In this document: positions 53,579 to 63,524 of the stretch, piece after piece
How positions within the stretch are numbered: position 1 is the stretch's first letter
How the letters are laid out: each line of letters starts with the position of its first letter
Assembly: GCF_013371215.1 (NCBI RefSeq)
Contig: NZ_JABWMH010000003.1
Location: 372,001-436,000 of the forward strand
Source: Parasphingorhabdus flavimaris
GTDB lineage: Bacteria > Pseudomonadota > Alphaproteobacteria > Sphingomonadales > Sphingomonadaceae
Direction of reading: 5' to 3'
DNA length: 64,000 bases
Notes under the pieces: generated by a model
What the model was told of the DNA's origin: nothing
Database searches by the model: none
The model's input: only the letters and a program-made list of their open reading frames with translations
Position numbers and translations under genes: made by a program

Positions 53579-54685
53579 ATGACCATGGCCGATAGCAATC
53601 AGAATGGCCAAAGGCGTGCTGATTCCAGTCGGACCGGGACGATCCGGGTCATGATTGTAGACGACTCACTGATCGCCCGCACCGTGCTGAGCAAAATGAT
53701 CGAGCAGACCAGCGATCTTGTGCTCTCGGCGATGGCCAATTGTGCCGAGGATGCGATCGAGAAACTGTCAAAAGTCGATGTCGATATCATCCTGCTTGAT
53801 CTGGAGATGCCGGGCATGGGCGGTCTGGCCGCGCTGCCCGAAATTCTGGATCGTGCTGGCGGAGCGCAGGTCATCGTCATCTCTTCGCTGACGGCCGAAG
53901 GGGCTGAAGCCACCGTGACGGCGCTATCGATGGGCGCGGCGGACACCATACTCAAACCGCGACCCAGCGAGTTCACCTCGGATTATCGCAGCGAACTTGC
54001 CACCCGCATCCGTGCCATCGGCCTGTCATCAACCGAGCCGAGAAAAACATGCTTTGTCCCGCCGGTAAAAAAGCCCAGGCAAACCGACATCGCACCCAAA
54101 CCGGCCAATGTCATCGCAATCGGAGCGTCGACCGGCGGCATTCATTCGATGTGCCAGATGTTGCACGATCTGCCCAAATTTATCGATCAGCCGATTCTGG
54201 TGTCCCAGCATTTACCGCAAAGTTTCATGCCGGTTTTTGCCCGCCAGCTGGAAATTGCCGCTTCGCGCAAGACCAGAATAGCGGAAGACGGGATGGCGGT
54301 GATACCCGGAGAGATCATGATCGCGCCGGGTGACGGGCATCTGGTCATTGCCTTGAAAGACGGCCGGCCGGTCGCCCGTATCGCCCGCCACACGGTGCCA
54401 AATGGTTGTTTTCCTTCGGTTGATCCGATGCTGGAATCCCTGGCCAAAAGCTATGATGGCGCGATCCTCGCGATCATCCTGTCGGGCATGGGACGGGATG
54501 GCGCACTCGGCGCCCGGTGCGTTGTCGATGCGGGGGGGACGATATTGGTCCAGAACCGCGAAACTTCAGCGGTCTGGGGCATGCCCCGCGCGGTGGCGGA
54601 GGAGGGGCTGGCATCGGCAATATTGTCACCCGAAGATCTCGCATTACGGATTTTATCCAGCAAGGTAGTTACCAAATGGACATGA
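53579..54685 (+). CDS. cheB: Protein-glutamate methylesterase/deamidase CheB
   Basis: 368 residues from ATG 53579 (GAGGT upstream); ATG 53585 is also possible. N-terminal receiver (VMIVDDSLIARTVLSKMI, ILLDLEMPGMGGLAALPE) and C-terminal methylesterase with Ser in IGASTGGIHSM, His in SQHLPQSFMPVFARQL and Asp in GMGRDGALGAR. It removes methyl groups from chemoreceptors during adaptation, opposing CheR encoded next. Confidence 0.94.
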   Translation: MTMADSNQNGQRRADSSRTGTIRVMIVDDSLIARTVLSKMIEQTSDLVLSAMANCAEDAIEKLSKVDVDIILLDLEMPGMGGLAALPEILDRAGGAQVIVISSLTAEGAEATVTALSMGAADTILKPRPSEFTSDYRSELATRIRAIGLSSTEPRKTCFVPPVKKPRQTDIAPKPANVIAIGASTGGIHSMCQMLHDLPKFIDQPILVSQHLPQSFMPVFARQLEIAASRKTRIAEDGMAVIPGEIMIAPGDGHLVIALKDGRPVARIARHTVPNGCFPSVDPMLESLAKSYDGAILAIILSGMGRDGALGARCVVDAGGTILVQNRETSAVWGMPRAVAEEGLASAILSPEDLALRILSSKVVTKWT

Positions 54686-55527
54686 ACTTCGGGTCGCAAA
54701 AGATCATTGCGGATTTGCTTGCAGCCCGGACCGGGCAACAGCTGACGGAGGACCGTAGCTGGCGAATTGGTACTGCGCTTTCGGGTATATTCCGGCAAAT
54801 CGGAATATCCAACGTCGATCAGCTTGTGTGTCTGCTCGATCAACCCAGCCATGCGACCTTGTCCCAACAAGTGGTGGAGGCTCTGTTGAATAACGAGACA
54901 TATTTTTTTCGGGACCGGGCGATGTTTAACCAGTTGTCCGACCTGGTTCTCCCGCAAATCGCCAAAGAGCGCAGACAGGAACGGACGTTGTCGATTTTAT
55001 GCGCTGGCTGCTCGACCGGACAGGAAGCGCTGTCGTTGGGAATGGTCCTGCTCGAACAGAAGGCGCGCTGGGCGGGCTGGAAGATCGAGATCACCGGTAT
55101 CGATATATCCCACGGGGCCATCGCGACCGCGCGCGCGGGCACATATTCGCAATTCGAAATTCAACGGGGCCTGCCGGTCGCGCAAATGCTTGCGCATTTC
55201 ACCGAAACGCCGATCGGGTGGGAAGCCAATGAAGAATTGCGAAGCCTGGTGCGATTCAGGGTCCACAATCTGCTCGATCCGATGCCCGCAATCGGGCCGT
55301 TCGATCTTATACTTTGTCGCAATGTCCTGCTCTATTTTGATGCAGCGACCCGGAGGCGCGCCTTTTCGCGGTTGATGGAGAGTGTGAATCCGGAAGGCTG
55401 GGTCATGCTTGGCGCCGGAGAAACCATAGTCGGTCACACCGACCAGCTCGCATTGGTCAAGGGAGGGATAGGACTGTATCGCCCGACCGGATCCAGGCTG
55501 GAAGCCAATTTCATGAAGCGCGCATGA
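54676..55527 (+). CDS. cheR: Chemoreceptor methyltransferase CheR
   Basis: 283 residues from ATG 54676, inside the end of cheB; ATG 54682 overlaps the cheB stop as ATGA and is an equally good start. N-terminal helical CheR_N domain, then the SAM-binding domain with LCAGCSTGQEALSLGMVL, GTYSQFEIQRGL, LILCRNVLLYFDAATRRR and MLGAGETI. It methylates receptor glutamates. Confidence 0.94.
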   Translation: MDMNFGSQKIIADLLAARTGQQLTEDRSWRIGTALSGIFRQIGISNVDQLVCLLDQPSHATLSQQVVEALLNNETYFFRDRAMFNQLSDLVLPQIAKERRQERTLSILCAGCSTGQEALSLGMVLLEQKARWAGWKIEITGIDISHGAIATARAGTYSQFEIQRGLPVAQMLAHFTETPIGWEANEELRSLVRFRVHNLLDPMPAIGPFDLILCRNVLLYFDAATRRRAFSRLMESVNPEGWVMLGAGETIVGHTDQLALVKGGIGLYRPTGSRLEANFMKRA

Positions 55528-55585
55528 GCGCATCGACTCTGAAATTATATGTAGAACTTTGTATGTAGAACTTGCTAAAAATGCA

Positions 55586-55616
55586 TTTACCAATCCTTAG
55601 GTAAAGAAATGTAAAA
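55586..55616 (+). promoter_or_regulatory. GTAAA repeats and inverted TTTACC upstream of GGDEF-EAL gene
   Basis: TTTACC (55586-55591) and GGTAAA (55600-55605) form an inverted repeat with an 8-base spacer; TGTAAA (55610-55615) follows in direct orientation, giving GGTAAA-N4-TGTAAA. The same composite lies upstream of the adhesin and the OmpR-type regulator. A candidate shared operator. A direct repeat TATGTAGAACTT (55548 and 55562, 14 bp apart) lies just before it. Confidence 0.4.
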
Positions 55617-55649
55617 CGCTCCAAAGTATCCCTTGCAGAGGATCATGAA

Positions 55650-57170
55650 GTGAGGAAATATCTGAAAGATTTGGGGTTAAGCGCAAAAAGCTTAGTCTTC
55701 ACACCATTGATCGTCCTGACCTTGATTTCGGGTACAGTGGCATTTCTGCTGGTCGTCAACGACGCAATCTCGATACCGTTGACATCGCCGGTGATACTGG
55801 GCGGTATCGCCATATATGCGATCGCTGCGGCGGTCTTTGCGCGACTGGGCATATTTTATGTCGGCCATCTTGAAAGCCTCGGGATGACGGACAGTCTGAG
55901 TCTTCTGCCCAACCGCCGCGCCCTTCATGTAGATGTTCAACGTTATGGCGCAAGAGAATCGGAATTGGCGATCGCGCTGATCGATCTGGACGGGTTCAAG
56001 CTGGTCAATGATCAATATGGCCATAATGTCGGTGACCAGGTGATCAAGAACTGTGCAAAAATGCTGTCCGACTTATGCGGTCAGGATGCCCGATGCTATC
56101 GCCTCGGCGGCGACGAATTTGCAATTTCCATGAACGGTTCGCTCGCCGGAACGATCGTCGAAGGCATATCCCGGAGTTTTATCGACCTGTTCAAGAGACC
56201 AATCACCGTAGACGACCGGCGGATCGTGCTTGGCGCGAGTATCGGGATATCGAGCAGCAAGGGGGAAGACAGGCAAAATTCGTCCGAGCTGCTGCGCCGT
56301 TCGGATGTGGCAATGTATGCTTCCAAGCGTAACGGAAAAATGCGGTGCACCTGGTATCAGCCCGAGTTCGACCGCAACCGTGAGGCCGCCCAGAAAATTG
56401 ACAGCGATATGCGTCAAGCCTTGGCAAATGACGAATTCTATGTGCTCTACCAGCCTTTGGTATGTGCCCAGACGTCCAAAATCGTTGCGGTGGAATCCCT
56501 GCTGCGCTGGGCCCGGCCCGATGGAGAGCCGATTGGGCCCGATGTCTTCATCCCGATCGCCGAAGAAACCGGATTGATCAATCCGATCGGATTGAAGGTA
56601 TTACGCCAGGCCTGCAGGGATGCATTGGCTTGGCCCGATATCACGCTCTCGGTAAATATCTCTCCGGCCCAGTTGCGGGACGTCGAGTTTCCGATTCAGC
56701 TGGGACAGATACTCGAAGAGACCGGCTTTCCGGCCGAACGGCTGGAGCTGGAAATAACGGAAACATGTCTGGTACTTGACCCGATACTCGCGGAACGGAC
56801 TTTGGATGTCATCCGCGGATTTGGTGTCAATATCTCTCTGGATGACTTTGGCACTGGCTATGCCTCTATCGGTTTCTTGCGGATGTTCCGCTTTGAAAAA
56901 CTGAAACTGGATCGCTCTCTCGTCGTCGACGCGGGAGATGATGAAGGTTCCCGTGCGATGATGGTCTCGAGCATCAGCGTCGCGCGTGCGCTCAATATGG
57001 CGGTCACTGCCGAAGGGGTCGAAACCCAGCAACAAGCGGATTTGGTCAGGACGGCTGGCTGTGACCAGATTCAGGGCTGGCTCTATTTCAAGGCATTGCC
57101 CCCCGAGGAAATAACCCACCACCTCAATCAGCAGAATTTCCAGGATTCAAATTTAAAGTTAATTGGATAG
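55650..57170 (+). CDS. Membrane GGDEF-EAL cyclic-di-GMP enzyme
   Basis: 506 residues from GTG 55650 (AGAGGAT upstream). Two N-terminal membrane helices ([40 protein letters not shown]), then GGDEF ([28 protein letters not shown]; catalytic motif intact) and an EAL domain in which the first motif reads ESLLRW instead of EALLRW. Other EAL residues are kept: [34 protein letters not shown]. It could make and/or break cyclic-di-GMP. No I-site is obvious. Lies between cheR and a chemoreceptor. Confidence 0.92.
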   Translation: MRKYLKDLGLSAKSLVFTPLIVLTLISGTVAFLLVVNDAISIPLTSPVILGGIAIYAIAAAVFARLGIFYVGHLESLGMTDSLSLLPNRRALHVDVQRYGARESELAIALIDLDGFKLVNDQYGHNVGDQVIKNCAKMLSDLCGQDARCYRLGGDEFAISMNGSLAGTIVEGISRSFIDLFKRPITVDDRRIVLGASIGISSSKGEDRQNSSELLRRSDVAMYASKRNGKMRCTWYQPEFDRNREAAQKIDSDMRQALANDEFYVLYQPLVCAQTSKIVAVESLLRWARPDGEPIGPDVFIPIAEETGLINPIGLKVLRQACRDALAWPDITLSVNISPAQLRDVEFPIQLGQILEETGFPAERLELEITETCLVLDPILAERTLDVIRGFGVNISLDDFGTGYASIGFLRMFRFEKLKLDRSLVVDAGDDEGSRAMMVSSISVARALNMAVTAEGVETQQQADLVRTAGCDQIQGWLYFKALPPEEITHHLNQQNFQDSNLKLIG

Positions 57171-57181
57171 GACCAGGTATC

Positions 57182-58645
57182 ATGGCGACAGCATCAACCA
57201 CCAAGGCCGACCTCGGCGCGGCTCACACGGAAACCAAGGAAATGCTCCTCGAGCAGTCGAGCCGGGTCGGCAATTCCTTGTGGAACAGATATATTGATTG
57301 TTCGGTCGGGACGAAGCTCAACATCTATCATGCGATAAATTCGCTCATTGGCCTGGCGATGCTCGGGGTTGCCTGGTTTTCGCTAAGCGCGATTCAGGCC
57401 AATTTGCTGGAGGAGGGCATTGATGCTCCGGTGGTTACGGAAATCGCCAGCCGGGCGGAAATGTGGCTGGGAATAATCATGATCCTCATCGCAGGATGGG
57501 CCGTGATCGCGATTTATCGCGTCAGCAAGGATATTACCGGCAGTCTCCAGCAACTCGTACCGATGTTGTGGGATGTGATCGAGGGCAAGATGGACATGGA
57601 TATCCCTTTCCTCGACCGCAAGGACGAGATGGGCGACATGGCGCGATCGATTGAAGTGTTCCGCCGTGCGTCTGTCCAGCTCCAGAAGGTTCGCAGCGAA
57701 CGCGAAGAATCCTTCGAACGGGAAAAGGAAAATGAAGCGAAGCAGGCCCGTTTGCGCGACGAGCAAACCAAGAAAATACGGGAAATGGCCGACAAGTTCG
57801 AACGCACGATCAGCGACGTTGTCAGCAGTGTGGCTTCCGCGTCGGCCCAGTTGCAATCGACAGCGACGTCGATGGCTTCCACCGCGGAACAGTCTTCGAC
57901 CCAGACCGGCAATGTTGCACGGGCGATGGAAGATGCTTCCAAAGGTGTCACCGCCGCAGCCGCCGCCAGCGATGAATTTGCAATGTCGATCGGCGAGATC
58001 AGTCGTCAGGCGTCCAGTTCTGCAGAACTGGCCCGCAAGGCAGCCGATGCGGCGGGTGACGCAGACACGACCATGTCGGCTCTTTCCGACTCGGCCGAAC
58101 AGGTCGGCCAGATTGTCGAGCTGATCCAGAGCATCGCCCACCGCACCAATTTGCTTGCGCTCAACGCTTCGATCGAAGCGGCGCGCGGCGGCGAAGCGGG
58201 ACGCGGATTTGCAGTCGTTGCTTCCGAGGTCAAGGAACTGGCTTCGCAGACCAGCAAGGCGACCCAGGATGTCGCTCACCAGATCGGCAATATGCAGGAA
58301 TCAACCACGGCAAGCGTGGATGCGCTCCGTTCTATCGGCTCGCAGATCCAGAAACTGGAAACCACCGCTGTTTCGATCGCTGCTGCGGTTGATCAACAGG
58401 CCGTGGCCGGTCAGGATCTGGCGCGCAGTATCGACGCGACCGCTCAGGGCACCGAGGAAGTTTCAAACAATATTGCGCAGGTCAGGGAAACGTCCCGCGT
58501 GACGGGGACTTCGGCGACGCAGGTGTTGGGATCCGCAACGGACCTCGAGAAGCAGGCTGCCAAGCTCAACCAGCATGTCGAACAGTTCCTTGGCCATATT
58601 CGCGAGTGGGATTTCTTCGCGCACGACGAACAGAAAACCGGCTGA
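57182..58645 (+). CDS. Methyl-accepting chemotaxis protein
   Basis: 487 residues. Two membrane helices (~50-75 [19 protein letters not shown], ~97-117 [19 protein letters not shown]) with only ~25 residues between, so there is no real periplasmic sensor domain. A HAMP-like stretch (~118-170) leads into the signalling coiled coil with the hairpin tip [20 protein letters not shown] and [18 protein letters not shown]. No C-terminal CheR-tethering pentapeptide. Probably senses a membrane or cytoplasmic condition and feeds the cheA-cheR system before it. Confidence 0.93.
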   Translation: MATASTTKADLGAAHTETKEMLLEQSSRVGNSLWNRYIDCSVGTKLNIYHAINSLIGLAMLGVAWFSLSAIQANLLEEGIDAPVVTEIASRAEMWLGIIMILIAGWAVIAIYRVSKDITGSLQQLVPMLWDVIEGKMDMDIPFLDRKDEMGDMARSIEVFRRASVQLQKVRSEREESFEREKENEAKQARLRDEQTKKIREMADKFERTISDVVSSVASASAQLQSTATSMASTAEQSSTQTGNVARAMEDASKGVTAAAAASDEFAMSIGEISRQASSSAELARKAADAAGDADTTMSALSDSAEQVGQIVELIQSIAHRTNLLALNASIEAARGGEAGRGFAVVASEVKELASQTSKATQDVAHQIGNMQESTTASVDALRSIGSQIQKLETTAVSIAAAVDQQAVAGQDLARSIDATAQGTEEVSNNIAQVRETSRVTGTSATQVLGSATDLEKQAAKLNQHVEQFLGHIREWDFFAHDEQKTG

Positions 58646-58651
58646 CCGGCT

Positions 58652-59308
58652 TCACTCCCTGTTTGCGCTCAGCGCCGCTCCCGCTGCAAGGGGGGTGATG
58701 GCGACGAGCAGCAGGGAGATCGCGGCCAGAAACAGCAGGGCGCTGTTGCCGTGGGCCGAGAGGCTGCCGGCGCCGAAGATCAGCAGCGGGATGGCCAGCG
58801 GCACCAGAAGCAGGCCGCCGAGCGCGCCCGCTCCCTTGAGGCCGGCGGTAAGGGCCGCGATCATCACGGCCAGACCTGCCAGGGCCGGGGTCGCTATCGC
58901 CAGGCTTGCCAGCAGCGTGCCGAGCGCCGCGCCCTCCAGTCCCATCAGGCCGCTGGCCAGAAAGGCCGCGAGCAGCAATGGCGGTCCGAAGGAGAGCCAG
59001 TGCGAGACCAGCCGGGCCGCCGCGATCATCTCGTCCGACAGGCCGCGCACGATCATCTGGTCGTAGACGCCGTTGTCCAGATCTGGCTGGATCAGCCGGT
59101 CGAGCGGCAACAGGGTCGCGAGCAGCGCTGCTATCCACAATATGCCGCCGCCGGTCTGCAGCAGCAGCGCGCGGTCCGGTCCTACGGCAAAGGGGAATAA
59201 TGTCGCAGCAGAGAGGTAAAATATTACCGGCAACCAGGTCCCGCCACTGGCGTAGCTCTGCCGCACATCGCGCCAGATGATCGTGGCGATGCTGCCGATC
59301 ACAAACAT
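58652..59308 (-). CDS. ccmB: Heme ABC exporter permease CcmB
   Basis: 218 residues, six membrane helices, matching CcmB (IATIIWRDVRQSYASGGTW, GGILWIAALLATLLPLDRLI, DLDNGVYDQMIVRGLSDEMI). With CcmA it forms the transporter that supports heme delivery to CcmE in cytochrome c maturation. Overlaps ccmA by 10 bp. The final ccm genes (ccmC onward) are not next to it. Confidence 0.92.
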   Translation of the reverse strand: MFVIGSIATIIWRDVRQSYASGGTWLPVIFYLSAATLFPFAVGPDRALLLQTGGGILWIAALLATLLPLDRLIQPDLDNGVYDQMIVRGLSDEMIAAARLVSHWLSFGPPLLLAAFLASGLMGLEGAALGTLLASLAIATPALAGLAVMIAALTAGLKGAGALGGLLLVPLAIPLLIFGAGSLSAHGNSALLFLAAISLLLVAITPLAAGAALSANRE

Positions 59309-59925
59309 GCTTCCAATTCTTCCAGCGGTTCGAGCTTCAGGGTGAGATCAAAGCCAATCGGCAGCGGGATATGGCTAGCGGCGAGAATGATTCCGCCGTT
59401 GTCGAGATGATCCTGCAAGACGGTTCCGAGCCGAGCGACCGAATCGGTATCGAGGCCATTGGCAGGCTCGTCGAGCAACCATAATCGTGCATCGGTCAAA
59501 TAGGTGCGTGCCAGCCGCGCCCTTTGTCTTTGTCCGGTCGAGAAATAGCGGACCGGAACTTCGGCGAGATGGCTCAGGCCCGCCCGGGCCATTGCGGCGG
59601 TCACATCTGCGTCGTCACTGCCGTCCAGCTTCGCCCAGAAGCGCAATGCCTGATCCAGGGGCAGGTGCTCGTCGAGGGCCAGCCGGTCATCGCACAGGGC
59701 CCTGGTTTCCGGCACTATGCATGACCCGGTTGATGGTTTGAGCAGACCGGCGATCAGCCGCAACAGGCTGGATTTGCCGACGCCATTGGGTCCGGCCAGC
59801 AATCCGGCCTGTCCCGGTTCAAGCGCAAAGGTCAGGTCGCGGAACAATATCCGTCCGCCGCGCACACAGCTGAGTGCCTCGGCCACGAGCCGATCACTGC
59901 TTCCGGTTGACTGTCCCTGATTCAT
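59299..59925 (-). CDS. ccmA: Heme ABC exporter ATP-binding protein CcmA
   Basis: 208 residues. ABC ATPase with Walker [12 protein letters not shown], signature [13 protein letters not shown], Walker [13 protein letters not shown] and switch His in AASHIPL. Short size and pairing with CcmB identify it as CcmA, which releases holo-CcmE by ATP hydrolysis. Divergent from phhB across a 53-bp gap. Confidence 0.92.
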   Translation of the reverse strand: MNQGQSTGSSDRLVAEALSCVRGGRILFRDLTFALEPGQAGLLAGPNGVGKSSLLRLIAGLLKPSTGSCIVPETRALCDDRLALDEHLPLDQALRFWAKLDGSDDADVTAAMARAGLSHLAEVPVRYFSTGQRQRARLARTYLTDARLWLLDEPANGLDTDSVARLGTVLQDHLDNGGIILAASHIPLPIGFDLTLKLEPLEELEACL

Positions 59926-59978
59926 CGCACAGACTTAAGACATGGATTGGCGCGAAAGCCAAGCAAGGAGCAATAAAT

Positions 59979-60275
59979 ATGGTGGCGCAACTGAGTGATG
60001 ACGAACGCAAAGCGGCTCTCGCCAAGCTGGCCGGCTGGGAATATGACGCAAAGCGCGACGCGATCAGCCGCTCGTTCAAATTTTCCGATTTCACCGAAGC
60101 CTTCGCCTTCATGACCCGCGTAGCGCTGCACGCGGAGAAAGCCGATCATCATCCCGAATGGTTCAATGTCTACAATCGCGTGGACATAGTGCTGACCACG
60201 CATGATGCGGGCGAAAATGGCGGCCTGTCGCAGCGCGACGTGGACCTGGCCCAGATAATCGAGCGCTGCGCCTAG
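59979..60275 (+). CDS. phhB: 4a-hydroxytetrahydrobiopterin dehydratase
   Basis: 98 residues from ATG 59979, preceded by AAGGAG. Pterin-4a-carbinolamine dehydratase family: [40 protein letters not shown] and [11 protein letters not shown] hold the active-site histidines. It recycles the pterin cofactor or moonlights as a transcription coactivator. Confidence 0.94.
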   Translation: MVAQLSDDERKAALAKLAGWEYDAKRDAISRSFKFSDFTEAFAFMTRVALHAEKADHHPEWFNVYNRVDIVLTTHDAGENGGLSQRDVDLAQIIERCA

Positions 60276-60278
60276 CCG

Positions 60279-61109
60279 CTATTTTTCTTCTCCGGCCAAT
60301 ACTTCGCCGAGGTCGCTGGTCAGGCTGACGGACTGCTTGCGCACACGGCCGGGCATCCAGCGTGCGGCAAAGGCCAGTTGCTTCGCCATCTTGTTGACCG
60401 GCGTGTGTACCTTGTCACCGTGGACGGCAGCCCAGGCTGCCGGACCGATGATCGCAACGGGACTGACCATGACGCCAGATTCTTCCAGACGTTCCTTGCC
60501 GCTCTGGTTGGTGCCTTCGACGACATTGGAAATGATATTGGTGTCGATGAATCCGGGCATCAGCGAGCGTGACTTGATGTCATGTTTGCGGAACTCGATG
60601 TCATGCGATTCGGCCAGCCCGCGCACCGCAAATTTGGTCGCGCTGTAGACGCTGAGATCGGCGACCCCGTAAATACCGGCTGCCGACGCCGTATAAAGCA
60701 CGCAGCTGTCCGGCGTATTCTTGAGCATGTCGAAACAGGCGCGGGTGCCGCTGATCACGCCGGTCAGGTTGATCGCGATCATCCGGTCGATTGCGGCGTC
60801 TTCCATGTCCTGGATTGCGCCACCTTCGCCGATACCGGCATTGTTGAACAATACCGTCATCGTGCCGCCGGTGATCGCGGCAAATTCGGACACCGCCTTG
60901 GTCCATTGCGCGCGGTCGGTCACATCGAGCCGGTGGGTCGAGCTCTGGCCCTCCGGCAAAAGCGTTGCGGTTTCGGCCATGCCCTTTTCATTGACATCGG
61001 CAATCCCGACGAACCATCCTTTGTCAGCAAAATAGCGACCCACTTCGCGGCCCAGACCGGATGCGCCGCCCGTGATGAAAATAGTCTTCTGTCCGCTTTG
61101 ATAGCCCAT
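60279..61109 (-). CDS. Short-chain dehydrogenase/reductase
   Basis: 276 residues, classical SDR: cofactor motif TGGASGLGREVGRYFA, NNAG, catalytic Ser in LYTASAAGIYG and YSATK. An Asp after the second strand (GIADVNEKG) suggests NAD(H). Substrate unknown. Divergent from the ABC operon; convergent with phhB (3-bp gap). Confidence 0.92.
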   Translation of the reverse strand: MGYQSGQKTIFITGGASGLGREVGRYFADKGWFVGIADVNEKGMAETATLLPEGQSSTHRLDVTDRAQWTKAVSEFAAITGGTMTVLFNNAGIGEGGAIQDMEDAAIDRMIAINLTGVISGTRACFDMLKNTPDSCVLYTASAAGIYGVADLSVYSATKFAVRGLAESHDIEFRKHDIKSRSLMPGFIDTNIISNVVEGTNQSGKERLEESGVMVSPVAIIGPAAWAAVHGDKVHTPVNKMAKQLAFAARWMPGRVRKQSVSLTSDLGEVLAGEEK

Positions 61110-61218
61110 GAATCCGCTCCCGCCTCGTTATTAACATTGATGTTTATTCGAGCGGTTTTTGACGTAAACGTCAAGTGAAGTTGGACAAGCCCGGCAAAGC
61201 GCGTCACTATATATTCCA

Positions 61219-61992
61219 ATGCCTGTCCCCGGTCCATCTATCAGCCTGCGCGAGCTAAGCCGCGATTACGGTACGGTTCGTGCGGTGGACTCGGTGTCGC
61301 TGGAAATCCCGGCAGGCGCTCTGGTTGCGCTGGTGGGCCTGTCTGGATCCGGAAAATCCACATTGTTGAAGATGATCAACCGGCTGGTCGAACCGACCAG
61401 CGGCACGATCCGGATCGGTGACGAAGCGGTCGACTCGATCGATGCCCATGTCCTGCGCCGCCGCATCGGCTATGTTTTCCAGAATATCGGCCTGTTTCCG
61501 CATATGACGATAGCCCGCAATATCGCGATCGGACTGGAACTGGCGGGCGAGATGACCGGTCGCGATGAACGGATCGCACAATTGCTCGATCTGGTCGAAT
61601 TGCCGCAGGAGATGGCGTCGCGCATGCCCGATCAACTCAGCGGCGGACAGCAACAGCGGATCGGCGTCGCCCGTGCGCTGGCAACGCGGCCCGGGCTGAT
61701 GCTGATGGACGAACCCTTTGGCGCACTGGATCCCGTGACCCGCGACAATCTGACCGAACAATATAAGGCGCTGCATCAAAAGCTCGGCCTGACCACGATC
61801 ATCGTGACCCACGACATGGCCGAGGCGCTCTATCTCGCCGACCGTATTCTGGTGATGGAAGGCGGTCAGATCAAGGCGGATGCCACGCCCGCGCAGCTCT
61901 TGTCCGGCAATGTCGGTGAAGAAGCAGAGGCTCTGGTCGCCATTCCGCGCGCGCAAGCGGCGCATCTCATCGCGCTGGGCAAACAGGCATGA
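61219..61992 (+). CDS. Osmoprotectant-type ABC transporter ATPase (OpuCA/ProV-like)
   Basis: 257 residues. Walker A GLSGSGKSTLL, signature LSGGQQQRIGVARAL, Walker B LMLMDEPFGALD and switch His in VTHDMAEAL. The sequence SLEIPAGALVALVGLSGSGK and KMINRLVEPTSGTIRIGD fits the quaternary-amine uptake family. No CBS domain. Overlaps the permease gene by 4 bp (ATGA). Confidence 0.92.
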   Translation: MPVPGPSISLRELSRDYGTVRAVDSVSLEIPAGALVALVGLSGSGKSTLLKMINRLVEPTSGTIRIGDEAVDSIDAHVLRRRIGYVFQNIGLFPHMTIARNIAIGLELAGEMTGRDERIAQLLDLVELPQEMASRMPDQLSGGQQQRIGVARALATRPGLMLMDEPFGALDPVTRDNLTEQYKALHQKLGLTTIIVTHDMAEALYLADRILVMEGGQIKADATPAQLLSGNVGEEAEALVAIPRAQAAHLIALGKQA

Positions 61993-63524
61993 CGGAGGCA
62001 TGGAAACAGGCCTTTGCCAGAGTACCGGAATTGCTCGCGGCCCATGTCCAGATCAGCGTTTCTGCGCTGGTCCTGGCGATGCTCATCTGCCTGCCGTTGG
62101 CGATCTGGGCCTCGCGGGCACCAAAAGTCGCGACATTCACCCTGGCTATTGCAAGCCTGATCCAGACCATCCCCGGGCTGGCCCTGCTGGCGCTATTCTA
62201 TCCGCTGCTGCTGGGCCTCTCGGCATTGATCGGAGGCGGCATATCCGCATTCGGCTTTCTCCCGGCGCTGCTCGCGCTGACGCTTTATGCCCTGTTGCCG
62301 ATTTTGCGCAACGCCGTGACCGGATTGGCCGGGGTCGACCCGGCCGTGGCCGAGGCGGCGGACGGTCTCGGCATGACCCAGAGTCAGAAACTCTATCTGG
62401 TCGAGGCGCCACTGGCGGCTCCCACAATCATGGCCGGCATCCGCACGGCGGCGGTATGGACCATCGGCGCGGCGACACTATCGACCACGGTCGGCCAGCC
62501 CAGCCTGGGGGATCTGATATTTGCCGGGTTGCAGACACAGAACTGGACGCTGGTGCTGACCGGCTGCCTGTTTTCCGCATTGCTGGCCATTTCGGTCGAT
62601 TTGCTGCTCGGCTTGATCGAGATGGGCATCCGCAAGCGACGGAAGATCTTGGTCTGGACAGGAATGGCGGTCATCGCCGCGGGCCTGCTGGTCGCGACGC
62701 TCCCGCTGATGATTGCGCGGGACAATGTGGTGGTGATCGGGGCTAAGGGATTTTCCGAGCAATATATTCTTGCGCGGCTGATCGGGTCACGGCTTGAAGA
62801 GGCGGGATATACCGTCCGCTACCGCGATGGACTGGGTTCCGCCGTCGTCTATCAGGCGCTGTCAGAGGGTGATATCGATGTCTATGTCGAATATTCGGGT
62901 ACGATCTGGACCAATCAGATGGAGCGCACCGACAGCCAGCCCAAAGCGGCAATGCTCCAGACGATCGCGCAATGGACCAGTTCGAATCACGGCGTAAAAA
63001 TGCTCGGCGAACTGGGGTTCGAAAACACCTATGCCTTTGCGATCAGGCCGACAGACGCTCGGGAAAAGACGCTGAAGACGCTGGATGATCTTGCCCGGGT
63101 GTCGAGCGATTTCAATTTCGGCACCGATGTAGAATTTCTGGAACGGCCCGAGTGGCAAATGGTTCAGGACGCCTATCCCATCCGCTTCAAGGATGCCCGT
63201 TCGTTCAGCCCGACCTTCATGTACCCGGCACTGGCCAGCGGCGAAGTCGACGTTATTTCCGCATTTTCCTCCGACGGCAGGATAGCTGCCAACAATTTTG
63301 TCGTGCTGGAAGATCCGAGGGGTGCCGTACCCTCCTATGAGGCGATCATGTTGCTCGCGCCGGACCGTTCGAGCGATGACAAATTTGTCGCAGCATTAAA
63401 TCCGCTGATTGGTGCAATCACTGTGGAAGTCATGCGCGAAGCCAATTATATGGTTGATCGCAAGGACGACAAGAAAACATCAAGACAGGCCGCACGCTGG
63501 CTGAATGAAAAGTTGAGGGAATGA
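61989..63524 (+). CDS. Fused permease and substrate-binding protein for osmoprotectant uptake (OpuF-like)
   Basis: 511 residues. N-terminal BPD_transp_1 permease with about six helices (~20-245), EAA-like loop (DPAVAEAADGLGMTQSQKLY), then a seventh helix near 225-245 and a periplasmic OpuAC-type binding domain (VVIGAKGFSEQYILARLIGS, VYQALSEGDIDVYVEYSGTI). The fusion resembles OpuF/OpuCB-CC chimeras. Substrate probably glycine betaine, choline or similar, by inference. Overlaps both neighbours by 4 bp. Confidence 0.92.
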   Translation: MTEAWKQAFARVPELLAAHVQISVSALVLAMLICLPLAIWASRAPKVATFTLAIASLIQTIPGLALLALFYPLLLGLSALIGGGISAFGFLPALLALTLYALLPILRNAVTGLAGVDPAVAEAADGLGMTQSQKLYLVEAPLAAPTIMAGIRTAAVWTIGAATLSTTVGQPSLGDLIFAGLQTQNWTLVLTGCLFSALLAISVDLLLGLIEMGIRKRRKILVWTGMAVIAAGLLVATLPLMIARDNVVVIGAKGFSEQYILARLIGSRLEEAGYTVRYRDGLGSAVVYQALSEGDIDVYVEYSGTIWTNQMERTDSQPKAAMLQTIAQWTSSNHGVKMLGELGFENTYAFAIRPTDAREKTLKTLDDLARVSSDFNFGTDVEFLERPEWQMVQDAYPIRFKDARSFSPTFMYPALASGEVDVISAFSSDGRIAANNFVVLEDPRGAVPSYEAIMLLAPDRSSDDKFVAALNPLIGAITVEVMREANYMVDRKDDKKTSRQAARWLNEKLRE

